From contig NZ_JABSSX010000001.1 in assembly GCF_013280495.1 (NCBI RefSeq), positions 372,001-436,000 of the forward strand: a stretch of DNA of 64,000 nucleotides. The letters run 5' to 3'. Origin of the DNA: Brevibacterium permense. GTDB taxonomy: Bacteria > Actinomycetota > Actinomycetes > Actinomycetales > Brevibacteriaceae. The number at the start of each line of letters is the position of its first letter. The first letter of the stretch is position 1. Positions 1-9,399 of the stretch are shown here, one piece after another. The notes beneath the pieces are model-generated. The model searched no databases and was not told the DNA's origin. It saw only the letters and a list, made by a program, of their open reading frames with translations. Made by a program: the position numbers and the translations under genes.

Positions 1-16
1 CCCTCCTGGAATCACT

Positions 17-487
17 GTGGAGATTTTCTTGAAGAGTGCCTTCCGACGCCTCGTGGCTGTGTCGGCAGTATCCGGCGTGGGCGCGGTCGCATATTTCGTC
101 GGTTCTGGACGATTCGACTACGCGGCGCACTACCTCGCAGGTGCAGGAGGCACACTGGCACTCATCGCCGCGGTGAACGTCGCATGGCGCCTATTGGAAA
201 GCCAATGGCCGTCAGCATTCTCAGACTCAGCACCGGGCATCATGGTGGCTACGCTCGCCTCTATCGGATTCGGCCTGGTTGCTGAGTTCACAGTATTTGC
301 AGCGCCAGTCGCTGACATCGTCGACATCGTGCACCAGTCTCTGGGTGCAATTGTCGTCGGCATAGCCTGCATCGCCTTTCAGTCGAGCCACCGGTCGTGG
401 GCTGCTGTCCTCGTCACCGAACTGGTTGCAGCAGGGGTGGGCGCCGTGATGATTGCTGTAGGAGCGGTCCTTGTCGGAGTCATCTGA
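17..487 (+). CDS. multi-pass membrane protein, function unknown
   Basis: Protein of 156 residues that I cannot assign to a family. Five hydrophobic stretches are visible (about residues 11-31, 39-59, 72-95, 103-119 and 128-155) separated by short polar loops, so it should sit in the cytoplasmic membrane with almost no soluble part. The GTG at 17 is the first possible start inside the window, has no clear ribosome binding site, and the frame is open to the window edge, so the real start could be upstream. The next membrane protein starts at or just after its stop, which suggests a two-gene transcription unit. Confidence 0.6.
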   Translation: MEIFLKSAFRRLVAVSAVSGVGAVAYFVGSGRFDYAAHYLAGAGGTLALIAAVNVAWRLLESQWPSAFSDSAPGIMVATLASIGFGLVAEFTVFAAPVADIVDIVHQSLGAIVVGIACIAFQSSHRSWAAVLVTELVAAGVGAVMIAVGAVLVGVI

Positions 488-491
488 TCTC

Positions 492-929
492 ATGAGCAAG
501 AACACACGTGCGCGGATAGTGAGCGTCATTGGGCTCGGGGTCGTGGGCATCGCGTTGATCATCCTCGGGTCGGTGACTTCATGGCAGCGCACGCTGATCC
601 CTGGTTCATTCGACGGCGAAGTGCAGAACATCGTCACCTACGAAGTCGATCAACCCGGGGTCGACGACTGGGTGAGTCTGAGCATCGGCGGTCATGAGAC
701 CACCACAGGAAACGATGCACTCGTATGCATGGAAGAAGGCTCGATTATCACGAAGGCCGCATTTTCACGCCACGTCTTCGTCGATGGGCAGCAGTGCGAG
801 CTTCCTTTCCCACGTCAGGCACTGACGGATTCTGTCGTGCCACTTCTGCTTGTCGGGGTTCTTGTACTCTTTGGGGTGCCTCTGCGTACTCGCCGAAACT
901 CCGAGCCTCAGCTGGACGACGAATCATGA
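492..929 (+). CDS. bitopic/two-TM membrane protein, function unknown
   Basis: About 145 residues with a membrane segment near each end (roughly residues 8-29 and 112-132) and a polar domain of about 80 residues between them, probably exported. That domain holds two cysteines (in the CMEE and QQCELP contexts) that could form a disulphide. I chose the ATG at 492, four bases after the upstream stop. A TTG at 471 has a better placed GGAG and would overlap the upstream gene, so the start is uncertain. The close spacing suggests co-transcription with the preceding membrane protein. No family recognised. Confidence 0.55.
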   Translation: MSKNTRARIVSVIGLGVVGIALIILGSVTSWQRTLIPGSFDGEVQNIVTYEVDQPGVDDWVSLSIGGHETTTGNDALVCMEEGSIITKAAFSRHVFVDGQQCELPFPRQALTDSVVPLLLVGVLVLFGVPLRTRRNSEPQLDDES

Positions 930-1137
930 AGCCCGCTGCTGCGGATATTCTTTCACCCAGACGTCACAGACGGTTTCACTGTCGCAAGTGTGACGACATC
1001 AATGGGCTGTTCGACCGAGTAGGTGCTGTTTCGGAATAACCGTAGGTCTTGGATGTTATGAAGATGGGATTGCTTGACCGGGTGCTCGACTACCCGGAGC
1101 GACCCTTTCTGACCACAGACTCTGCAGGAGCGAAACC

Positions 1138-1917
1138 GTGACCGACAGCGATGAGACCGGAGGCACGCAGCCGAACGAGACATCGACCGGCGAAGTGCCG
1201 AACAATGTCGCCTCTCCCGAGAAGCTGCGCACCGATCACATGCGCCGGCACGAAACCGACCACGATATTCCGTGGTCCCTGCCGATCGTCGTGCGTCGGT
1301 CCAAGACCGCCATCGCCCGCCATATCGACGTCCTCGAGGCCACCGCTCGTGCCGTCGTGACTTTCCTTGACGATCCGCGCTCGCGGCCGGGCGGGGAATG
1401 GAACGGGGCCGTCGAATACTGGCGTGACGGAGCCATCCGCAAGGTGGTGCGCCGCGGTGACGGGAAGAAGCTCGAGGACGCACGGGCACTCGGGTGCGTG
1501 AGCGTGACCTTCGGCGGCACCGACGATTTCGCTCCCGCCGAGGCGCTCGTGTTTGAGCCGGGTCCGGTCGAGCCCCTGCCACCGGAGCTGAAGAAGCTGC
1601 AGGTCGGCGGCACCGAATTCCCGGATGAGGGCGAATCCTCGATCCCCGCCGCTGAGGCGGTCGTGACGATCGAGCTCTCGCCCGAGCTGACGCTGACGAC
1701 TGGGAAGGCCGCCGCACAATGCGGTCATGCTGCGCAGCTGGCGTTCGAGCAGATGCCCGATGAGGTGCGCGACCGCTGGCGTGAGTCGGGCTTCAGTCTG
1801 CGCGTGCAGACTGCGACGAAGGACGCGTGGGCGGCGAACGACCAGCAGATCAGCGTCGTCGACGCGGGTTTCACCGAAGTCGACGGCCCCACGGAAACCG
1901 TCCGCGCCCGTTGGTGA
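1138..1917 (+). CDS. peptidyl-tRNA hydrolase, Pth2-type
   Basis: 259 residues. The C-terminal part (about 175-259) carries the Pth2 signature GKAAAQCGHAAQLAF at about 189-203, followed by the short alpha/beta fold typical of the archaeal/eukaryotic-type peptidyl-tRNA hydrolase (PF01981), which cleaves peptidyl-tRNAs released from stalled ribosomes. The first 170 residues are not part of that fold and look lineage-specific. A GTG start at 1138 is preceded by CAGGAG with 7-base spacing. Many actinobacteria carry such a Pth2-domain protein beside the housekeeping Pth. Whether this one acts on peptidyl-tRNA or has another role is inference from the motif alone. Confidence 0.75.
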   Translation: MTDSDETGGTQPNETSTGEVPNNVASPEKLRTDHMRRHETDHDIPWSLPIVVRRSKTAIARHIDVLEATARAVVTFLDDPRSRPGGEWNGAVEYWRDGAIRKVVRRGDGKKLEDARALGCVSVTFGGTDDFAPAEALVFEPGPVEPLPPELKKLQVGGTEFPDEGESSIPAAEAVVTIELSPELTLTTGKAAAQCGHAAQLAFEQMPDEVRDRWRESGFSLRVQTATKDAWAANDQQISVVDAGFTEVDGPTETVRARW

Positions 1918-2006
1918 GTTCGTGACCCACCCTCATGGTCCGCGGTGAAACGGGAAGTGGGGAAGCCGCCTCGGTGAGGGGTGGCCGGGATCAGTTTCGG
2001 GAAAGC

Positions 2007-2186
2007 TCAGGCTTCGTTGAGATCTTCGACCTCGTCTTCGGTCAGCGGCCGCGTCTTCGTGCCGTTGCCGAATTCGTCCAGGTAGATGACGTGTTTGACC
2101 ATCTCGCCGGTCTCTTCGTCCTCGACTTCGATGATGTCACCGGGTTGGGTCGCTGGCTGGTAGAAATCCTCATTGACTCCGGTCAT
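2007..2186 (-). CDS. small acidic protein, function unknown
   Basis: 59-residue, strongly acidic protein (C-terminus rich in E and D, ending EVEDLNEA) with no membrane segment. A textbook AGGAGG lies 8 bases before the ATG at 2186, so translation is well supported despite the size. An in-frame GTG at 2195 overlaps that ribosome binding site and is unlikely to be used. It is transcribed away from dgt. The spacer between them contains a perfect 56-bp palindrome. I do not recognise the family. Confidence 0.65.
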   Translation of the reverse strand: MTGVNEDFYQPATQPGDIIEVEDEETGEMVKHVIYLDEFGNGTKTRPLTEDEVEDLNEA

Positions 2187-2254
2187 CGTGACCACCTCCT
2201 ATAGGTATGTTCACCATACGATGCTGTGATCTGAGTCTCAAGGGATCCCCCTTA

Positions 2255-2310
2255 CTACCTGACGGGGGCCCAGCAACCTGGCGCCAGGTTGCTGGGCCCC
2301 CGTCAGGTAG
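2255..2310. repeat. 56-bp perfect palindrome, family A copy 1
   Basis: Each half is 28 bases, reads CTACCTGACGGGGGCC at its outer side, and is perfectly complementary to the other half with a GGCGCC centre and no loop. Two further copies lie at 13307-13366 and about 15005-15060. This copy sits in the spacer between two divergent genes (the small acidic protein and dgt), where a simple transcription terminator for either neighbour is not expected. Confidence 0.9.
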
Positions 2311-2340
2311 CAATAGAGGGTCTTCAGGGTGCGGAATCGG

Positions 2341-2352
2341 TAGTCTGAGTTC
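2341..2352 (+). promoter_or_regulatory. -10 box of a probable leaderless promoter (dgt)
   Basis: TAGTCT at 2341-2346 ends six bases before the dgt ATG, and no ribosome binding site intervenes, so the transcript probably starts at or next to the A of ATG. The string TAGnCTGAGTTC recurs before gtrA (20627) and metG (36164). Confidence 0.55.
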
Positions 2353-3882
2353 ATGGAACGACAGAGATTTCACTTGTCCGGAGGTCGCGATCGCAATGTC
2401 GCCGAGGAGGCCCGTCCCGGAGAGGACGAGTTCCGCATCGATATCGAACGGATCCGGTTCTCCCCGTTCTTCTCCCGCCTGGCTTCAGTCACCCAGGTCA
2501 TTCCGCAGGCCGGTTCCGGCACCGTCATCCACAACCGGCTGACGCATTCGCTCAAGGTCTCCGCGGTGGCCCGGTCGATCGCGATCACGTTGAACAACGC
2601 TGACGAAGGGACTCGGGAAACGGTCAACCGCCTCGGCGGGTGTGATCCGGTTGTCGTCCAGGCGGCCGCGGCCGCCCACGATCTGGGGCACCCGCCGTTC
2701 GGCCACCTCGGCGAGAAGGAACTCGACCGGGTGTCGCGGCAGGTGCTGCGCCTCGAGGACGGGTTCGAGGGGAATGCGCAGACGTTTCGGATCCTCACCG
2801 CCCTTGACAGCTGCGAGGCCACGGCGCGCGGTCTCAACCTCACACGCGCGATTCGGGCCGCGGTGCTCAAATATCCGTGGGAGCGCGCGGAATGGACCGG
2901 CGACCGGGCGTCGTCGGCGGCGCGGATGCCACGCGGGGTCGGCGACGATGTCAGTGAGGGCGCCATGAAATTCTCCGCCTACGCCACTGAGGTCGAAGAG
3001 ATGGCGGACGTGCTCTCGGCGTTCCCGGCGATCGGGAAGTATCAGCAGACGCTCGAGTGCGCGGTCATGGACGTCGCTGACGACATTGCCTACGCGGTGC
3101 ACGACCTGGACGACTTCTACCGGTCGAACGTACTGCAGTACACGGCTGTGTCCGCTGAGCTCGGGCGGTGGCTGCGCGATCATCGCGAGTTGGCGGCCCT
3201 GGACGCTGCGGAGTTGGATCGACGCCGTCCCGGCCATGCCCTCGAAGCAATCCGGCGACACATCGGGGAGAAGGACCCGTGGGTCGCCTCGGAGGAGGCG
3301 TTCCGGGAGTCGGTGGAGCGGGTCAACCGGGATCTCGTCGAGGGACTCCTCGGCGTCCCCTACGACGGGGGATTTGAAGCGGATCGGGCGGTCACCGGGT
3401 TCACCCGGCGGTGGATCAACCGGTTGCAGGCCTCGATCGTCGTCGATCCGGACCCGCATATCCGCAGCGGTCACGTGCGGCTGAGCCAGGAGGCTTGGCA
3501 CGATGTCGTGGTGCTGAAATTCGTGCATTCGCGGTTCGTGCTCGAACGGTCTGACCTGGCCGTGTATCAGCGTGGGCAGACGCGGATCATCGCGTCCCTG
3601 GTCGAGGGATTCCACGAGTGGCTGCTCGACCCGGATGAAGCCACGCGGATTCCCCGGCGCCTGGTCGATTCCGTCGAGGCGGCCACGCAGGAGTATTCGG
3701 ATCTGTACGCGCGCAACCCTCAAGCGCTGGGGGAGGAAGGCGCGGCCGGGATCGTCAGGCGTGGTCGGGCACGGGCGGTCGTGGACTATATCGCCTCGTT
3801 CACCGATGCGCAGGCGATGTCGGTCAACGCCCTGATCACCGGTGCCTCGGAAGAGCCGTGGGAGGCCGGGCGCGGGTTGTAG
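2353..3882 (+). CDS. dgt: deoxyguanosinetriphosphate triphosphohydrolase-like protein (dGTPase)
   Basis: 509-residue HD-superfamily hydrolase that splits dNTPs (classically dGTP) into the deoxynucleoside and tripolyphosphate, influencing dNTP pools. Metal-binding residues are visible: H65 in RLTHSLKV, H109-D110 in AAAHDLGHPPFGH, and the later aspartate in the VADDIAYAVHDLDD segment near 241-254. Length fits the actinobacterial dGTPase family, which in many relatives lies near dnaG. Here it does not. The ATG at 2353 immediately follows a -10-like TAGTCT, implying leaderless expression. A long antisense open frame over the gene is not considered real. Confidence 0.93.
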   Translation: MERQRFHLSGGRDRNVAEEARPGEDEFRIDIERIRFSPFFSRLASVTQVIPQAGSGTVIHNRLTHSLKVSAVARSIAITLNNADEGTRETVNRLGGCDPVVVQAAAAAHDLGHPPFGHLGEKELDRVSRQVLRLEDGFEGNAQTFRILTALDSCEATARGLNLTRAIRAAVLKYPWERAEWTGDRASSAARMPRGVGDDVSEGAMKFSAYATEVEEMADVLSAFPAIGKYQQTLECAVMDVADDIAYAVHDLDDFYRSNVLQYTAVSAELGRWLRDHRELAALDAAELDRRRPGHALEAIRRHIGEKDPWVASEEAFRESVERVNRDLVEGLLGVPYDGGFEADRAVTGFTRRWINRLQASIVVDPDPHIRSGHVRLSQEAWHDVVVLKFVHSRFVLERSDLAVYQRGQTRIIASLVEGFHEWLLDPDEATRIPRRLVDSVEAATQEYSDLYARNPQALGEEGAAGIVRRGRARAVVDYIASFTDAQAMSVNALITGASEEPWEAGRGL

Positions 3883-4018
3883 TCTTTGGGCCGCCCGGGT
3901 TGGGGCTTGCTACGATCTCTTGTCCGGGGTCGTGGCCCACCTCGGCGCTGGCCATTGCCGAACACCTCGTCGGCATCATCGACGGGTGATGATGCCGGTG
4001 CCGGGCCTCGACGACGAA

Positions 4019-4056
4019 GGGCCGCCTGCCCGACCGTGAGGACGGGGAGGCGGCCC
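4019..4056. terminator. GC-rich stem-loop between convergent dgt and dps
   Basis: Arms GGGCCGCCT (4019-4027) and AGGCGGCCC (4048-4056), with further pairing inside. It lies in the roughly 200-bp spacer where dgt (rightward) and dps (leftward) converge, so it can act for both. No long U-run follows on either strand. Confidence 0.5.
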
Positions 4057-4088
4057 GAAGACCAGAGAGGCTGCTCAGCCGCACCGAC

Positions 4089-4613
4089 TCACTTGGGAGT
4101 GCGGGTCTCTGCGCTGATGAACCAGGCCTGCTGCTCGAGTTGGGCGATGTAGCTGTGGAAGATGTCGGCGGTGGTCGGATCCGCCGAGTCGACCTCGTCA
4201 TGGCAGTCACGCATGGACGCCACGGTTGCCTCGATCGACGCGACCATGTGGTCGATCGCGTCGTGGGTGCTGATCTCTCCGTTCGGGAACTCCGGCAGCC
4301 CTGTCTGTTCGGCGATCACCGCGGGGCGACCGTCCGGAGAGGCGTGGAGGGCACGCATGCGTTCAGCGATCTCATCGCTGCCTGCACGGGCGATGTCCGT
4401 GAGTTCGTCGAGGTTGAGGTGGAGGTCTCGGAAGTTCGTGCCCACGATATTCCAATGCGCCTGCTTGGCGGTCAGGCTCAGAGCGATGAAGTCGACCAGA
4501 ACCGTTTGGAGGTTCTTGGTCAGGGCGTCGGAGGCGATGAAGCCGCGTTCGGCGTTCTCGCGGGTTGTCTTCTCTGCGCCATGGGGGTCGGGAACTGTCA
4601 CTGACTGTGTCAT
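4089..4613 (-). CDS. dps: Dps-family DNA-binding / ferritin-like protein
   Basis: 174 residues with the Dps fold: a helix with TAKQAHWNIVG (H53) and the partner motif LHLNLDELTDIARAGSDEIAER, which together make the inter-subunit ferroxidase centre. Dps dodecamers oxidise Fe(II) with peroxide, store iron and coat DNA in stationary phase. The start at 4613 is supported by AGGAGC 9 bases upstream. The open frame extends further upstream without Shine-Dalgarno support. The N-terminal 25 residues are hydrophilic, as in family members that bind DNA through a tail, though few basic residues are present. Convergent with dgt. Confidence 0.93.
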   Translation of the reverse strand: MTQSVTVPDPHGAEKTTRENAERGFIASDALTKNLQTVLVDFIALSLTAKQAHWNIVGTNFRDLHLNLDELTDIARAGSDEIAERMRALHASPDGRPAVIAEQTGLPEFPNGEISTHDAIDHMVASIEATVASMRDCHDEVDSADPTTADIFHSYIAQLEQQAWFISAETRTPK

Positions 4614-4843
4614 GATTTTTGCTCCTGTTCTCTCCGGTTTCGCGTTGCCGGAGTCTATGACCACCATAACGCTGCCGCAGATGACGCGTAACCCCCGTCA
4701 GTTCCTACCAGTCTCATCGTCCTGAGGAAGGTGACCGGTGGAGCTCGACGCAGACGGGCGATCGCCCAAGTCGAATCTGAACTACACGGCCGAACGCGTA
4801 TTCTGATACCGACGTGTTGAAGAGACGAAGGAGGACGCGGTCA

Positions 4844-5832
<989 letters not shown>

Positions 5833-5836
<4 letters not shown>

Positions 5837-6723
5837 TGAACCAGCCGGACCCATCCGCTGCAGCGATCGACTGGGTCCGAGCTCGCTCCGCAGCGGGACA
5901 GGGCCTGCCGGCCGAGGCGCGTGTGGCACTGCATTTCCATCCCGGGGCCGATGCTTCGGGGACCGAAGTCCTGGCATCGATCCTTGATCGTGGGCAGTAC
6001 GTGTCCCAATTCGTCACTGGCACGAGCAATGGGGGCCTGACCGCCTTTCCCGGTGGTGACCGATGGCATTGGGAGCGGCGGATGTTCGGCGGAGCCTATG
6101 ACCAAGTGGACGTGCAGCAACGACCGGTCTATGGGGCCCTTGACCTCGACGGCGACCCCTATGGGCCGGCACCGCGGTTCGGGCCAGCCTACCTGCGTCT
6201 TCGCCCGGAGGTTCTTACGCGAGCGTCGTTCGCCTACCCGGACAGCACCTTCGGACCGGAGCTCTTCGGGGTTGCTGACCGCATGGGGCTCGTTGCCGAC
6301 TTTCGTCGCGACGAGTCGGCAGACGACGCGGCCGTTGCGCCCGGAGGTGGTCTGTGTCGCGACCGTCTCGATCACTACATCGAGGCTCATGTCCACGGTG
6401 GGGTGACGGTGCCCGGAGACGTTGAGGCACTAGTCGTCGACCCCAGCTTCGACGATCATGCGGTGCTGGAGACGGCGGACCGCTGCGGTCTCGCCGTCGA
6501 GACTCATCCGGGCTATATAGCCGAGGTTGCAGAAATCGCCGTGCATCCCGAGTATCGGGGTCAGGACGTGGTCGAGCTCGCACAGCGGATCGCCGAGGTT
6601 CTGGGGAACTCAGCGCAGCTGAGACCCATCCATATCGCACACGCCCGCCGCGAGTGGAACCTCGACTGGCAGCAGCTGAAGAAGGTCTGGCACTGCCTCG
6701 CTCGGTTTGGTCGAGCCTGGTGA
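5833..6723 (+). CDS. DUF3626 domain protein
   Basis: 296 residues matching my recollection of the DUF3626 family: VALHFHPGAD near the start, then SQFVTGTSNGGLTAFPGGDR, a WERRMFGGAY segment, RPVYGALDL and PRFGPAYLRL, with a conserved YPDSTFG later. The function of the family is not known. Many conserved H, D, E and G positions suggest a soluble enzyme, but I cannot name a reaction. The start overlaps the galE stop (either ATG of ATGATG), so it is very likely coupled to galE. The frame remains open far into galE, but that extension is a shadow. Confidence 0.75.
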
Positions 6724-6732
6724 GACCACGCC

Positions 6733-7377
6733 TCACTCCACGGGTTTCATCTCGCTTTCGACAACCCATTTGTGGTTCGTCATCTCCATCTCATCTGTCT
6801 TTACGTCGACCATGTAGACGGTCTCGTCGGTCGCTGAGTCGATCGTCGCCTCGGCGCCCTTCATTCCGGGCATATGGTCGGCGGTGACGGTGGCTTTCGC
6901 GCCCTTCTCCAGCGGCGCTTCGCTCGGATCCTCAAGCTCTTCGTGGACGACCCACTTGTGATCCTCGACTGGGTCTCCGCCATCGGTCGGCGTGTAGCTG
7001 ATCGAATACGTTGTCGTGTCGAACGCGCCGGAGACTTCTGCCTCGGCGCCCTTCATGCCCGGCATGTGATCGGCGGAGAGGACGACTGTGTCACCGACGT
7101 CGAACTTCGGGTCGGCGGCCTTCGTGATTCCTGCCGGTGGGTCGCCGCCGTCGGCAGCGTGTCCTTCATGTCCGCCCGATTCATGTCCGGATTCGCTGCT
7201 GTCCGTATCTTCGTGATCGGCCCCGCCTGCTTCATTCGAGGCGGATTCGTGATTGCCGTGGGAGTCCTCGCCGCCGGATTCTCGGGTGTCGTCATTCGCG
7301 GTTGAGCAACCCGCCAATGCCAGTCCGAGTGCTGCGGCGACTGCAGTGAATCGAATGGTCGGAGTGAGCTTCTTCAT
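6733..7377 (-). CDS. YdhK/CopL-like DUF1541 lipoprotein, probably copper-binding
   Basis: 214-residue lipoprotein: signal peptide with lipobox LAGC (C24), then a linker rich in H, D, E, S and G (about residues 29-75), then two copies of a DUF1541 domain, each with ADHMPGMKGAEA and ending near NHKWVV or DHKWVV. CopL of Staphylococcus, which has this domain, is a surface copper-binding lipoprotein. The His-rich linker and paired methionines fit a copper-buffering role. AGGAGA lies 7 bases before the ATG at 7377. It is divergent from a CueP-like gene across a CsoR-type operator, supporting a joint copper response. Confidence 0.8.
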   Translation of the reverse strand: MKKLTPTIRFTAVAAALGLALAGCSTANDDTRESGGEDSHGNHESASNEAGGADHEDTDSSESGHESGGHEGHAADGGDPPAGITKAADPKFDVGDTVVLSADHMPGMKGAEAEVSGAFDTTTYSISYTPTDGGDPVEDHKWVVHEELEDPSEAPLEKGAKATVTADHMPGMKGAEATIDSATDETVYMVDVKTDEMEMTNHKWVVESEMKPVE

Positions 7378-7479
7378 GAGTGGTCTCCTGATCCTGTGAG
7401 ACGGTCGCGTCGGATTCGCTCGGCGGAAGATGAGAGTATCTGAGGGCATCCCATTCCTTGGGCCCGCCACGATCACCCT

Positions 7480-7496
7480 ATACCCCTTGAGGGTAT
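7480..7496. promoter_or_regulatory. CsoR-type copper operator (candidate)
   Basis: ATACCC-CTTGA-GGGTAT, an inverted repeat of the TACCC/GGGTA type bound by the copper-sensing repressor CsoR. It lies between the divergent starts of the DUF1541 lipoprotein (7377) and the CueP-like gene (7549), so one site could serve both promoters. No csoR gene is in the window. Confidence 0.6.
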
Positions 7497-7548
7497 GATT
7501 GCCAAGACGACAGAGGTGCTCTGCACCCGTAATGACATGGGGAGATAT

Positions 7549-8157
7549 ATGAGAACGACGCAATTCGTGTTGGGTGCGACGGCCCTGGCTCTAGCACTGA
7601 CTGGGTGTTCGGCTCCAGGGCAGGGAAGCGGGTCGTCCGCTGCATCAGGAGAGTCCGCGGCGGTGCAGCCGGGTTCGGCCGAAGCGCTGCTTGCGGATCT
7701 CGATCTGGCCGACGAAGACGTCACCGGAGTCATCGATCATCTCGATCGCCTGCCTGTCGACGAGAGGCCCACCGACCTCATGGCCTCGGTGCAGCCGGAC
7801 GAGCTCGTCCTCACCGACGGGCAGGACGAGGCGACGATGGCACTGCCGGAGGGGAGGCGCTATGTGTCCATCGCTCCCTTCGTCGATGAGACACACGACT
7901 GCTTCTACCACAGCCTCACGACCTGTCTCGGTGAGTTGAGCGGGAAGGACGTCGATGTGGTGATCACCGACTCGGCGACAGGCAAAACAGTGGTGGATGA
8001 CTCGACGACGACCTTCGACAACGGTTTCGTGGGCTTCTGGGTGCCATCCGACATCACCGGTACCATCGAAATCACCGCCGAGGGCAAGACCGGAACGACC
8101 GAGTTCTCGACGAGAAGCGATGGGCCCACCTGCGTGACCGACCTCGAATTGCAGTAG
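7549..8157 (+). CDS. CueP family copper-binding lipoprotein
   Basis: 202-residue lipoprotein (lipobox LTGC, C20) followed by a low-complexity G/S/A linker. The body has the CueP family pattern: CFYHSLTTCLGEL (C118 and C126), a central NGFVGFWVP, and a C-terminal PTCVTDLEL (C195). These three cysteines correspond to the conserved set of CueP, an extracytoplasmic copper protein first characterised in Salmonella. The ATG at 7549 follows GGGGAGA. An upstream in-frame ATG at 7537 is possible. It faces the DUF1541 lipoprotein across a CsoR-like site. Confidence 0.82.
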   Translation: MRTTQFVLGATALALALTGCSAPGQGSGSSAASGESAAVQPGSAEALLADLDLADEDVTGVIDHLDRLPVDERPTDLMASVQPDELVLTDGQDEATMALPEGRRYVSIAPFVDETHDCFYHSLTTCLGELSGKDVDVVITDSATGKTVVDDSTTTFDNGFVGFWVPSDITGTIEITAEGKTGTTEFSTRSDGPTCVTDLELQ

Positions 8158-8208
8158 ACACGATCAGGCGCGGCCGACCGATCACGCCCATCCAACAGGA
8201 GCGCAGCT

Positions 8209-9354
8209 ATGACCCACCACATCGTCATCGGAGCGGGCTTGGCCGGTGCCGCAGCCGCATATTCCCTGACCGCGCGCGGCGAGGACGTCACCGTCCTCGA
8301 ACGGCACACTCCGGCCAACGACCGAGGCAGCTCCCACGGTTCGGCCCGCATCTTCCGCTATGCCTACCCGGATCGTCTCTACACCGAGCTCGTTGTACGC
8401 GCCCGGGAACTGTGGGATGACCTCGAGACGAAGTCGGAGACCGAGCTCATCACTCGAACGGGAGCGCTCGACTTCGGCGATGCCCGGCACACGGATCTGC
8501 TCGCCGAGATCTTCGAGGCAGTCGGAGTCGAGTACGAGGTCCTCGACCCGGCACGAGCCGCCGAACGGTGGCCGCAGTTCGTCTTCGACACCGACGTCCT
8601 GTGGCACCCCGATGCCGGCGTCATCGACGCCGAGACCACGGTGACGACCATGCTCGACCGTGCGATGGACACCGGGTGGGCCCGGGTCCTCATCGATTGG
8701 ACGGTCACCGAGGTGGCCCGACGGTCCGCGGGCGGCTTCCGTGTCACCTCGGCGACAGGCGAAGTCGTCGAGGGCGACCGTGTCATCGTCGCGGCGGGCG
8801 GGTGGCTGCCCGACCTCCTCGGCGATCTTGGTCTTCCGCAGGCGTTCCTCGATGCGCTGCCGCGATTCGAAGTGCGGCAGGAGCAGGCTTTCCACATGCC
8901 CTACCGCGATGCCGGCGCGGACGGGCGGCCGAGCACACCCTGGCCGACGTTCATCCACAAATCCGGTGAGATGTTCACCTATGGACTTCCCGGCGGTCGG
9001 GATGCCGATTTCGCGGGGCAGAAATTCGCCCAGTTCAACGGTGGGAAGGTGATCGGATCGCCGCTTGACCAGGACGGACAGATCACCGAGGAGATGCGGA
9101 CCCGGATGATCGACTATGCGAAGCGGAATCTGCCGGGACTCTTTCCGGAACCGTACGCGGAGACCACATGCCTGTTCACGAACACACCGAACGAGGACTT
9201 CGTCATCGACGCAGTCGACGGTCTCGTTCTCGTTTCGGCCTGTTCGGGGCACGGGGCGAAGTTCGCGCCGCTGCTCGGAGAGTTCGCAGCCGACCTCGCC
9301 ACTGGTGCCGGTGAAGTGCCGGACCGGTTCCGGGTGGGCGTTTCTGCTCGGTGA
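8209..9354 (+). CDS. FAD-dependent oxidoreductase, monomeric sarcosine oxidase / N-methyltryptophan oxidase type
   Basis: 381 residues, DAO fold. N-terminal dinucleotide motif VIGAGLAGAAAAY (6-18), family motif GSSHGSARIFRYAY (40-53), and C-terminal TTCLFTNTPNEDFVID with C321 where MSOX-type enzymes attach FAD covalently, followed by SGHGAKFAPLLGE. The expected reaction is oxidation of a secondary or N-methyl amino acid using O2, giving H2O2. The exact substrate cannot be read from sequence. AGGAG sits 8 bases before the ATG. Convergent with a broken methyltransferase gene. Confidence 0.85.
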   Translation: MTHHIVIGAGLAGAAAAYSLTARGEDVTVLERHTPANDRGSSHGSARIFRYAYPDRLYTELVVRARELWDDLETKSETELITRTGALDFGDARHTDLLAEIFEAVGVEYEVLDPARAAERWPQFVFDTDVLWHPDAGVIDAETTVTTMLDRAMDTGWARVLIDWTVTEVARRSAGGFRVTSATGEVVEGDRVIVAAGGWLPDLLGDLGLPQAFLDALPRFEVRQEQAFHMPYRDAGADGRPSTPWPTFIHKSGEMFTYGLPGGRDADFAGQKFAQFNGGKVIGSPLDQDGQITEEMRTRMIDYAKRNLPGLFPEPYAETTCLFTNTPNEDFVIDAVDGLVLVSACSGHGAKFAPLLGEFAADLATGAGEVPDRFRVGVSAR

Positions 9355-9399
9355 GCTGCCGGCGACGGGCGGCTCGGCGCTTCGACGTGAGGAGGTGCC

